From: GWA2-49-15 sp964359085
GTDB lineage: Bacteria > Bdellovibrionota > Bacteriovoracia > Bacteriovoracales > Bacteriovoracaceae
Length of the DNA stretch: 15,976 bases
Reading direction: 5' to 3'
Assembly: GCA_964359085.1 (NCBI GenBank)
Contig: CAYHRT010000080.1
Coordinates: forward strand, 1 to 15,976
Shown here: positions 7,897 to 14,113 of the stretch, in pieces
How positions within the stretch are numbered: the stretch's first letter is position 1
Layout of the letters: every line of letters begins with the position of its first letter
Notes under the pieces: model-generated
Seen by the model: only the letters and a program-made list of their open reading frames with translations
What the model was told of the DNA's origin: nothing
The model's database searches: none
Translations under genes and position numbers: made by a program

Positions 7897-8256
7897 TAAA
7901 TCTTGCAATTCGCGATGGAGAACTCCATTAATGTCCCTGGTATCTCCCATCGGACTCGTTGCCTGCAACGTGCATTGAGATGCAAGGTTTTCACCAGCCT
8001 GAAGTCGCTCATTAATAGCAGACTTCGCATCTTCCAAGGAAAGCTTTTCCTCAAAAAGCATACTCTTGACGAGAAAAATTACGTTGAGGTCACGCTCCTC
8101 ATAAAGTTTTTTACCAAAAGATGAAATGATCGGCCGAATCTGCGGAAACTCGCTCTCCCAAAATTTTAAGGTATATGGTTTTAATCCGGTGAGCCCGCAC
8201 ACTTCTTCTATTTTAAAAGCACTTTTTTCTGGCAAACGACAAAATTCATGCAGCAT
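7858..8256 (-). CDS. MerR-family transcriptional regulator (ihfA-linked)
   Basis: A 132-residue DNA-binding protein. Residues 14-80 form a MerR-type winged helix-turn-helix: FKIEEVCGLTGLKPYTLKFWE (helix-turn-helix, YTLKFWE in place of the usual TLRYYE), then FPQIRPIISSFGKKLYEERD (wing) and a helix pair to about 85. The C-terminal third (about 95-132) is short, with a Leu-rich helix (HRELQDLLLEIKALQ) suited to dimerisation. There is no cysteine-rich metal loop or large ligand domain, so the inducer is unknown. GGGAGG 4 bases before the ATG supports the start. It lies 44 bases downstream of ihfA on the same strand, an arrangement I recall as common next to ihfA in deltaproteobacteria. Its 3' end overlaps the tail of ispA on the opposite strand. 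Confidence 0.8.
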   Translation of the reverse strand: MLHEFCRLPEKSAFKIEEVCGLTGLKPYTLKFWESEFPQIRPIISSFGKKLYEERDLNVIFLVKSMLFEEKLSLEDAKSAINERLQAGENLASQCTLQATSPMGDTRDINGVLHRELQDLLLEIKALQSTHQ

Positions 8257-8300
8257 CTCGCCTCCCGATTTCTGTCGAGTTCAAAAGAATCCCGTTACAA

Positions 8301-8747
8301 CTATTCCTCATTATCGTTATTATTGGTATTGTCGTTAGCAAAATCTTCGTCATCATCTCCCTGATCTTCGATATTGGACATGAACGAACTCAAGGCCCGA
8401 GACGATCCTTCCTTCGCCGGAAGATCTTTATTTTCATTGCCCTTTTCATCCAGTCGATGAGAAAAACGACATGTCACATCTTCCTTCAACACTTGCGAAG
8501 GTCGAAAAGTCAGCACTCGACGCGCGGAAATTTCCATGGCCTCGCCAGTCTGAGGATTTCGTCCTACACGTGTTGCCTTGTCTCGAATAGAAAAATTTCC
8601 GAAACCAGAAATTTTTACTTTCTCGCCCTTAGACAACGTGTCCTTAATAACCTTAAAAACTAAATCTACTAAATCTGCGGCCTCTTTTTTCGAAAAGCCT
8701 GCTTCCTTGTAGACCCTTTCGACGATATCGGCCTTAGTCAAGCTCAT
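8301..8747 (-). CDS. ihfA: Integration host factor alpha-type DNA-bending protein with acidic tail
   Basis: Nucleoid protein of the HU/IHF family that bends DNA sharply. Residues 1-92 match IHF-alpha closely: TKADIVERVYKEAGFSKKEA, then a dimerisation helix (VDLVFKVIKDTLSKGEKV), the FGNFSIRDK strand pair, the DNA-inserting arm with RNPQTGEAMEI (the intercalating Pro is present), and the closing strand RRVLTFRPSQVLKE. The family usually ends near residue 95-100. This one continues for over 50 residues with a polar linker and a strongly acidic Asp/Glu/Asn tail (about 125-148), probably disordered. GGAGG 7 bases before the ATG supports the start. It is preceded by a 164-base gap after the topoisomerase A subunit gene, so it may have its own promoter, and it is followed by merR. 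Confidence 0.88.
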   Translation of the reverse strand: MSLTKADIVERVYKEAGFSKKEAADLVDLVFKVIKDTLSKGEKVKISGFGNFSIRDKATRVGRNPQTGEAMEISARRVLTFRPSQVLKEDVTCRFSHRLDEKGNENKDLPAKEGSSRALSSFMSNIEDQGDDDEDFANDNTNNNDNEE

Positions 8748-8782
8748 CCTCTTTCCTCCATGAAAATGCCGGAAAAAAACCC

Positions 8783-8811
8783 CATATATTAATAGGTTAG
8801 CAGATAGTTAA
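8783..8811 (-). promoter_or_regulatory. Weak candidate promoter for ihfA-merR
   Basis: In the 164-base gap 8748-8911, the minus strand reads TTAACT (8811-8806), 17 bases, then TATATG (8788-8783). Each hexamer matches the consensus at 4 of 6 positions. The surrounding sequence is AT-rich. The match is poor, and it is offered only because a promoter is expected in this gap. I see nothing else in the gap beyond the ihfA ribosome binding site (8755-8759). Confidence 0.22.
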
Positions 8812-8911
8812 ATTTTGTTAAATGAAAATTTTTACTATTTTATCTGGAGGGCAAGAGTTCTGTCTGAATCTGGTAAAAATACAATGTCTCTGCCCGAAAT
8901 ATTACCATCAT

Positions 8912-10339
8912 TTAGTTCTGAGAAGCGCGCTTAGACCTCTTCTCGACAGATTTTCTTATTTGCACTCGCTCTTGCTCTCTTTTCTTGAGCCATTCAGTCA
9001 AGCTTCGATCCACGGTGTGCAATTCTTCCACTAATTTAGCAACTACCAATTTTGGGGAACCAGCAATCTTTCGAAAGTCTTTGAGTGCCTTACTGTCTTC
9101 TTCCACCAGCAGCTTACGTTTCTCTACTTCTTCTTTGGTCATTCTATAAATCGGCATGTCGGCCAGATATTCTCTGAACTGATATTTTTTGCTTCCTAAA
9201 TAATCGACAAACTCTTTGCGATTTCTCTTTTTGGTTGCAACATCATACTCTTTATTTTTGATGAATTTAATAATCTCATTATGCTGCGTAAGTTTTTCTG
9301 CATATTCCAGGCACAAAAGATCGTAGCGTTTTTGGACTACTTGCAAACGCCTCTTACTAAAAATTTCAATGATTTCTTCGGGCGTATCAACAATCTTGAC
9401 TCCGCGTTCAGAAATAAGCGTATAGTTCGGAACTAAGGTGGTTGAAACTGAGATATTCTTCGTGACCTCTTCCAAGGGAGGACGCTGGCCTTTTTTGAAC
9501 AATAACTCAATTTGAATGTCGTTATCCACCGAACTATCGATGAAGTCCTTCAAGAAACCACCATCGATAAACTTATTCAAGTGCCGGTAGATTTTGGCAG
9601 CATCATAACCTCGGGGAAGCTCTGTGATATAAAATTTGTCCCCTTTCTCCTCGATTTTCATATTAAAGACCAAGCGCCCTGATGCATCGGTCTCTACTTT
9701 TAGTTTGTAATTATGCACATAAGGTCTAATCCTCTTCGTCTTTCCAGATTGCAAAAATTGCAGCATCGACTCAATGATATGAGTATGATGAAAACAGGGA
9801 ACGACAGAAGAAAAACCAGTCCCAATACCTTCGGAACCATTCAGCAACATCAGGGGTAATTTAGGCAAAAAGAAAAGTGGCTCAAGAGCTTTTTCATCAT
9901 AGTTTGGGACCATCTGAACTTGGTTAATATCATCAAAGAGTAAAAGCTCGGCAACTTTACCTAACTTGCACTCGATATAACGACTGGCCGCGGGAGTCGT
10001 CTCCATGCGCTCGCCAAAATACCCCTTTTTGTCAATCAAAGGATAGTTATTAGAAAAAGTATAATCCTGGGCCATGTTGACGATGGCCGATTCCACGGAT
10101 GGAGGCCCATGGGGATGCAAGGTCAGCACCAGACCAGTGGCCGAAGAAACCTTCATCAAACCCTTCGAGTGATTCTTCCATAGGGTATACAAAATTCGAC
10201 GCTGGCCTGGTTTCAATCCATCCTCAAGATAGGGAATAGCACGATCCATAAGGGTATAGATTTGATACACCTTATATTCTTCCTTTACGATTTGCTCTAA
10301 AGGAATGGTTTCTAAGTTATGCAAGTAACGTTCTTCCAT
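8912..10339 (-). CDS. Type IIA DNA topoisomerase A subunit, short and eukaryote-like
   Basis: DNA-cleaving subunit that, with the B subunit just upstream, should pass one duplex through another. Recognisable parts: DGLKPGQRRILY (40-51), HPHG (75-78), the YPLIDKKGYFGE block (99-110), the catalytic Arg-Tyr (R120-Y121, in PAASRYIE), and the NGSEGIGTG block (167-175). A tower/coiled-coil region and C-gate follow, ending in a basic tail near 475. GyrA and ParC normally exceed 700 residues; the C-terminal beta-pinwheel that wraps DNA is absent here without sign of frameshift. EGIGTG, the STTLVPNYTLIS...DTPEEIIEIFSKRRL stretch and MPIYRMTKEEVEK read like eukaryotic topoisomerase II. It starts at ATG 10339 with AGGA 6 bases upstream, 17 bases after the B subunit. 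I cannot say whether this is the cell's ParC or an extra enzyme. Confidence 0.85.
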   Translation of the reverse strand: MEERYLHNLETIPLEQIVKEEYKVYQIYTLMDRAIPYLEDGLKPGQRRILYTLWKNHSKGLMKVSSATGLVLTLHPHGPPSVESAIVNMAQDYTFSNNYPLIDKKGYFGERMETTPAASRYIECKLGKVAELLLFDDINQVQMVPNYDEKALEPLFFLPKLPLMLLNGSEGIGTGFSSVVPCFHHTHIIESMLQFLQSGKTKRIRPYVHNYKLKVETDASGRLVFNMKIEEKGDKFYITELPRGYDAAKIYRHLNKFIDGGFLKDFIDSSVDNDIQIELLFKKGQRPPLEEVTKNISVSTTLVPNYTLISERGVKIVDTPEEIIEIFSKRRLQVVQKRYDLLCLEYAEKLTQHNEIIKFIKNKEYDVATKKRNRKEFVDYLGSKKYQFREYLADMPIYRMTKEEVEKRKLLVEEDSKALKDFRKIAGSPKLVVAKLVEELHTVDRSLTEWLKKREQERVQIRKSVEKRSKRASQN

Positions 10340-10356
10340 ATCCGGTCCTCTCTCAA

Positions 10357-12306
10357 TCAGGTGTCAGTATCCAATAATAAATTCTTGCGCAACGTAACAT
10401 CTTTTCCAAAGCAGACATCGAGCATTTGCTTTGCCTTGGCAACATCAAGGGCCGCTATTTTGGTGTACGATTTTCGCCCCATAATATGCTTCCATGCTTC
10501 CGGCGACATTTCGCCAAGACCTTTGTTGCGAAAGATTTCCTTTATTTTAGCTCCACTGTTTTTAAAGCTCTCCAATTCTTTGAGCGATTCAAAAAAATGT
10601 GTGCCTTTTTCAGTTAGCACTTCAAAAAGAGGGGCCTTGGCCATCTGAATCGCTCCCATTTCAAAGAGTTCAGGCCAAAAAGTATAAAAGAAGTTGGTCA
10701 ACAAGGTGTTGATATGCCCTCCATCCACATCCGAGTCGGCCAAAAAAACGATATTGGCATAGCGTAATTCCTCTCGCACCACTGGCTGGCCAATGATGAG
10801 ACCGATTGAGGCCATGATATCTGCAAATTCTTGGTTTTCTAAAACATCCGCAATAGTGGCTTGGGAAACATTCATCGGTTTGCCTTTTAGGGCAATTCCC
10901 CCATGATAAAGCTTATCTCGCCCTGAACGCAAACCACCAATCGCCGAGTCCCCTTCACAAATAAAAAGAGAACATTTTGAACGATCACGTCTTTCATTGG
11001 CATCCAAGAGTTTTTCCACTCTCTGCTTCTTCTGTTTTTTTGCCATTTTGCTGGCATCTTTCAATTCCTGAAAACGATGCCGAAAGCTGGCACGCTCCAT
11101 GACTGTATCCAAGAATTCTTTTTGCTTGCGCATGAAACGATCCATATTTTCAGTCATGAAATTTTCAAGCGCCTTCTCGATGTTGAGATCTCGCACTAAT
11201 TTCCGCTTAGTCTGAGATTCAAAACGAGGATTGGGCATTGTAATCCCCAAAATAAAAGTCATGCCGGTTAACACATCATTGTCTACCAAGGTCAGCTTTT
11301 CTTTTTTTATATTACGCTCAAGCTTTTCCTTAATACTGTTAACGAACATTCGTTTCACACGATCATGATGAAGTCCTCCGTCAAAAGTTGGAGTGGAATT
11401 AACAAATGAAATAAAACGCTCACGCTCTTCACAGGTCTTATCAAAACGCATTGCCAGAGTAATATCTATTTTTCCCTGGGCCTTGCGTCCCTTAGGCGTT
11501 ACCGTCTCAAAAACAGTCGACTCTTCCCCAAAAAGGACTGCCGACACTGGATCAATTTTTTGCGCCAATTCGAAGAGTCCCTTCTTAAAAAGATACTTTT
11601 CTCCATTAAAGGTAAAAAGAAGACCGGGATTATTATAGGCAAGATCGATGATCCGTTTGCGCAATAAATCCTCATCTACAATATTATTTTTATAAACTTC
11701 CTTGGACAAAACGAATTCAATCCGTACCCCTGAATGGCCTTTAAAGGGCTTCGGTTTGGTTTTGGTGATCTTGAGTGCCCCATCTGCAAAAGTGTATGTT
11801 TGTTCTTGACCCTTGTTGTAATGCCTCACTCGTGCAATGAATACATCTGAAGTTAAACACGTAGCTGCCGCTCCCAGACCATTTTGCCCCAAAGTCCGAT
11901 GCAGAAATCCTTTTTCATCGACTTCATCATCTTTGAATTTGGAACCTGTCCGGAACTCCGAATAAACCTGTTCAATTTTATTAAGAGGAAATCCAATCCC
12001 ATTATCCTCTACGGTCACTCGCATTTTATCGGGGGCCAAAGTGGTATGAATTTCTGTCACATGACCACGATAATATTCATCGATACAGTTATCTAGAATT
12101 TCCTCGATGGCCTTAGATTTTGCCTGATGAAATTTAACCGTGCGAAACTGCAAACCGGAATCTGTATAAATATAGGTTTCTAGATCTTCAACATCATTAC
12201 TGCCAAAGATCAACGTGATGCGATTCCGGCAATGCCAACGTTGATCCTTGCTTTCAATCACAGCGTCCACGGCTTTACCGCGTCGCCTTACTTGTTCAAT
12301 TTCCAT
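10357..12306 (-). CDS. Type IIA DNA topoisomerase B subunit (GyrB/ParE-like ATPase), divergent
   Basis: ATPase subunit of a type IIA topoisomerase. Numbered from ATG 12306 (649 residues): a GHKL domain with the catalytic Glu in E-I-L-D-N (69-73), DNGIGFP (101-107, where gyrases have DNGRGIP), ATP-lid G-Q-N-G-L-G (140-145), and the transducer QTK loop (365-367). The TOPRIM domain follows with E-G-D-S-A (451-455) and D-S-D-V-D-G-G-H (524-531), supplying the catalytic metal ligands. All catalytic positions are present, so it should be active. Spellings such as GQNGLGAAATC and DSDVDGGH depart from GyrB/ParE. ATG 12306 is preferred over 12315 because AGGA (12318-12315) is 8 bases upstream of it but touches the other. 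It is the first gene of a run with the A subunit. Confidence 0.86.
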   Translation of the reverse strand: MEIEQVRRRGKAVDAVIESKDQRWHCRNRITLIFGSNDVEDLETYIYTDSGLQFRTVKFHQAKSKAIEEILDNCIDEYYRGHVTEIHTTLAPDKMRVTVEDNGIGFPLNKIEQVYSEFRTGSKFKDDEVDEKGFLHRTLGQNGLGAAATCLTSDVFIARVRHYNKGQEQTYTFADGALKITKTKPKPFKGHSGVRIEFVLSKEVYKNNIVDEDLLRKRIIDLAYNNPGLLFTFNGEKYLFKKGLFELAQKIDPVSAVLFGEESTVFETVTPKGRKAQGKIDITLAMRFDKTCEERERFISFVNSTPTFDGGLHHDRVKRMFVNSIKEKLERNIKKEKLTLVDNDVLTGMTFILGITMPNPRFESQTKRKLVRDLNIEKALENFMTENMDRFMRKQKEFLDTVMERASFRHRFQELKDASKMAKKQKKQRVEKLLDANERRDRSKCSLFICEGDSAIGGLRSGRDKLYHGGIALKGKPMNVSQATIADVLENQEFADIMASIGLIIGQPVVREELRYANIVFLADSDVDGGHINTLLTNFFYTFWPELFEMGAIQMAKAPLFEVLTEKGTHFFESLKELESFKNSGAKIKEIFRNKGLGEMSPEAWKHIMGRKSYTKIAALDVAKAKQMLDVCFGKDVTLRKNLLLDTDT

Positions 12307-12314
12307 AAGTTGCA

Positions 12315-12318
12315 TCCT
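12315..12318 (-). promoter_or_regulatory. Ribosome binding site favouring the second ATG of the topoisomerase B gene
   Basis: Minus-strand AGGA overlaps the first ATG (12315) itself, and the preceding CAGG leaves no spacing for that start, whereas it stands 8 bases from the ATG at 12306. This supports the shorter protein by three residues. Confidence 0.4.
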
Positions 12319-12333
12319 GACGAAAAACTTTAG

Positions 12334-12384
12334 TTGTAGTAAGCTTAACCGCTCATTAAAATCTAAGGTTAAAAGGCCTGTAAA
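12334..12384. promoter_or_regulatory. Candidate overlapping divergent promoters with TTAACC/GGTTAA inverted repeat
   Basis: Between the topoisomerase B gene (-) and the secreted SRPBCC-like gene (+). Minus strand: TTTACA (12384-12379), 18 bases, TTTAAT (12360-12355), each 5 of 6 to consensus. Plus strand: TTGTAG (12334-12339), 17 bases, TAAAAT (12357-12362). The two -10 elements overlap. An inverted repeat TTAACC (12345-12350) / GGTTAA (12367-12372), with a 16-base centre, brackets both -10 elements and could be an operator. All by pattern matching; no regulator is identified. Confidence 0.35.
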
Positions 12385-12400
12385 CTACTGGAAAGGCACC

Positions 12401-13042
12401 GTGCATAATTTTTTACGTTTTTTTTCACTTTTTATCTCATTATTTTTTTTGCTCTCTCTTCAATATAGTCAAGCTGAATCGTCGCTTCAACGCCTCCCCT
12501 TCCCTGATAAAATAAAAGAAAAAATAAAAAATCATACTATTCACGTCGAAAGTAAAGTAGAAACCTTTGAAGGGGATGGACTGACCATTAAGGGCGAAGG
12601 GCAGCGGCTGAAATTTCAAATTGCCGGACTCCATAAGAAATCCTGTGCGCGCGCCTTGGCCATTTTATCGCAATATGAAAACTATAAAAACCATATCGAT
12701 TTCGTCAAAGATTCTCGCTACAATGAAACTATTCCGGAAATCTATCTCCTTCTCAGTTCTGCTCTGTTGCCTTTTGATATGAGTCTTTCTTTTAAAATTC
12801 CGCGTATTACTGCACCAGGGGACTATGTTTTTTCATTTGAGAAAGGTTTTTTGAAAGATTTAAGTGGCACAATCCATGTCTATGCTGTTGAAGAAGATAA
12901 AAAGGATTTTTGTCTGTTTTATACCGAGGCCAGTTGGGTCGGTCCATATAGCAAGATCCCCTCGCCCATTTTTGAGCTTTTTTCCACAACTCTTTCTCGA
13001 CTGTCCATGGAAAAGCTATTTAAGATATCAGGAAGTTATTAA
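12401..13042 (+). CDS. Secreted START/SRPBCC-like protein
   Basis: Predicted exported protein of 213 residues. GTG 12401 is chosen because GAAAGG lies 4 bases upstream and it opens directly into a signal peptide: MHNFLR, a Phe/Leu-rich core, and a cleavage site S-Q-A|E at residue 25. Upstream in-frame ATGs lie inside the opposite-strand topoisomerase gene and would bury the signal. The mature part alternates strands and helices: GEGQRLKFQIAG, a helix with LAILSQYENYKNHIDFVKDS (the typical 'seasonal' YxxY.. F(V) helix of SRPBCC/START domains), a central strand pair (MSLSFKIPRI, DYVFSF), then LSGTIHVYAV and CLFYTEASWV and a long C-terminal helix. This order fits a lipid-binding START/polyketide-cyclase fold; ligand unknown. 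A GNAT gene follows 16 bases later. The fold call is inference; export is more certain. Confidence 0.6.
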   Translation: MHNFLRFFSLFISLFFLLSLQYSQAESSLQRLPFPDKIKEKIKNHTIHVESKVETFEGDGLTIKGEGQRLKFQIAGLHKKSCARALAILSQYENYKNHIDFVKDSRYNETIPEIYLLLSSALLPFDMSLSFKIPRITAPGDYVFSFEKGFLKDLSGTIHVYAVEEDKKDFCLFYTEASWVGPYSKIPSPIFELFSTTLSRLSMEKLFKISGSY

Positions 13043-13058
13043 TCTTAAAATATAGGCA

Positions 13059-13505
13059 ATGATGAAAGTACTGCGAATCCATCCGAAAGACACAATTACC
13101 ATTCGGCACCAAATACTGCGTCTAGGAAAGCCGGTTGAAAGTTGTGTCTACAGTGGTGATGATGATGAGCAAACATTCCATCTGGGGGCCTTCGTTGATA
13201 CAAAACTAGTCAGCGTGGCTTCGTTTTATTTTGAAAAACATCCGGCACTCTCTGCGCCCTATCAATATCGTTTACGAGGGATGGCCACCCTGCCTGAATA
13301 TCAACGCAGTGGCTTGAGTTCAGAGCTGTTAAAAATGGCTTTTCCCATCATCAAACAAAATCTGGCCTCTCTCTTGTGGTGTAACGCACGCCTGACGGCG
13401 GTTGGCTTCTACGAGAAAGTGGGATTCACAAAAGTGGGTGAGACATTTACCATTGCCGACATTGGCGAACATCTCTTAATGACTAAAAAAATTGAAATTG
13501 ATTAA
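13059..13505 (+). CDS. GNAT-family N-acetyltransferase
   Basis: Small cytosolic acetyl-CoA-dependent acyltransferase of 148 residues; substrate unknown. The GNAT core is clear: a central strand with YRLRGMATLPEYQR (about 68-81), then the acetyl-CoA pyrophosphate loop Q-R-S-G-L-S (80-85) leading into helix SSELLKMAFPIIKQ, the LLWCNARLTAVGFYEKVGF motif-B block with the usual Tyr (about 107-125), and a closing strand. The N-terminal third (RHQILRLGKP, FHLGAFVDTKLVSVASFYFE) matches the GNAT beta2-beta4 layout. ATG 13059 and ATG 13062 are both possible; AGG at 13054-13056 suits the second better. It is 16 bases after the secreted START-like gene, so probably cotranscribed, and ends 11 bases before a convergent gene. 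Confidence 0.83.
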   Translation: MMKVLRIHPKDTITIRHQILRLGKPVESCVYSGDDDEQTFHLGAFVDTKLVSVASFYFEKHPALSAPYQYRLRGMATLPEYQRSGLSSELLKMAFPIIKQNLASLLWCNARLTAVGFYEKVGFTKVGETFTIADIGEHLLMTKKIEID

Positions 13506-13516
13506 GATGTGTATTA

Positions 13517-14023
13517 TTAATTGGAAGCCGCCCCCAATTCTACAAGACACATGGATTTGTTGAGCCTTCTGTGCTGGAGGATATATTGCTCCTGCGCACA
13601 GCTAGTGAAATTAGAAAAAACCCTTAAGGGGGCACACTCCAAGACCCGCTCTGCCTTGGAATCCAACCCTTCTTTCCGCGCAATTTTACAACGCTCATAG
13701 GAAAGTTCATTGACACAAGCAAAATGGCGAGATTTGCAATCATAGATCAAAAATTCACCCTCATAATATTTTCGTGATATCCGTACCGGGGGTCTATACA
13801 GTTCGGCCTTCCCAATCTGCATTGTTCGCATTTTAGCATCTCCATACGTTTTTTCTAAACCTGCTGGTCCAGACATTTTCTTATCGCTCTTCTCCACGAC
13901 GCCAGAGGCCTGATTACCACTACCACTTCCAACAGCATCTTCTCCGCGTACCTCTGAAAGATAGGGCATTTTAAGAGCAATCCACACCACCACAAGACAA
14001 AAAAGGAAAAATTTATTCGTCAT
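13517..14023 (-). CDS. Small secreted six-cysteine protein, function unknown
   Basis: I do not recognise a family. With ATG 14023 the product has 168 residues and opens with a signal peptide-like segment (MTNKFFLFCLVVVWIALKMP). Residues about 25-60 are Gly/Ser/Lys-rich and probably flexible. The C-terminal 90 residues look folded: strands IGKAELYRPPVRISRKYY and GEFLIYDCKS, then a helical region. This part holds six cysteines (in YDC, FAC, ERC, LEC, TSC and SMC), an even number that could form three disulfides outside the cytoplasm. Longer starts at GTG 14095 or ATG 14086 would put a basic 20-24 residue stretch before the signal and run into the argS promoter, so they are less likely. It lies convergent to the GNAT gene and divergent from argS. 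Confidence 0.6.
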   Translation of the reverse strand: MTNKFFLFCLVVVWIALKMPYLSEVRGEDAVGSGSGNQASGVVEKSDKKMSGPAGLEKTYGDAKMRTMQIGKAELYRPPVRISRKYYEGEFLIYDCKSRHFACVNELSYERCKIARKEGLDSKAERVLECAPLRVFSNFTSCAQEQYILQHRRLNKSMCLVELGAASN

Positions 14024-14060
14024 ATATACTTCTAATACTTTTCTCTCTCGCTTAATTGTC

Positions 14061-14067
14061 CTATAAT
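14061..14067. promoter_or_regulatory. Candidate argS promoter -10 (TATAAT), near-symmetric on both strands
   Basis: A perfect TATAAT at 14062-14067 lies 46 bases before the argS ATG; the -35 region (about 14039-14044, TTTTCT) is poor. Because the core is nearly palindromic, the minus strand reads TATTAT, 40 bases before the secreted six-cysteine protein start at 14023, so the same bases could serve both genes. Confidence 0.4.
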
Positions 14068-14113
14068 ACGACGCACCCTGCAACATACTCCACACCTTTG
14101 GGAATCAAATCTT

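Noticed and set aside
12248..12400. In-frame 51-codon upstream extension of the START-like gene.
   Set aside because: It overlaps the opposite-strand topoisomerase start, reads as shadow sequence, and would bury the signal peptide.
13519..13539. AATTGG / CCAATT inverted repeat (9-base loop) where the GNAT and six-cysteine genes converge, considered as a bidirectional terminator.
   Set aside because: Only six AT-rich pairs, no T-run after the stem on either strand, and it lies inside the coding end of the minus-strand gene.
13997..13999. Cys9 of the six-cysteine protein as a lipobox cysteine.
   Set aside because: It falls at the start of the hydrophobic core with no room for a preceding h-region, so it is not a lipoprotein signal.
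14100..14113. AATCAA-ATC-TTA before argS as an IHF site.
   Set aside because: The spacing is one base short of the WATCAA-N4-TTR pattern.
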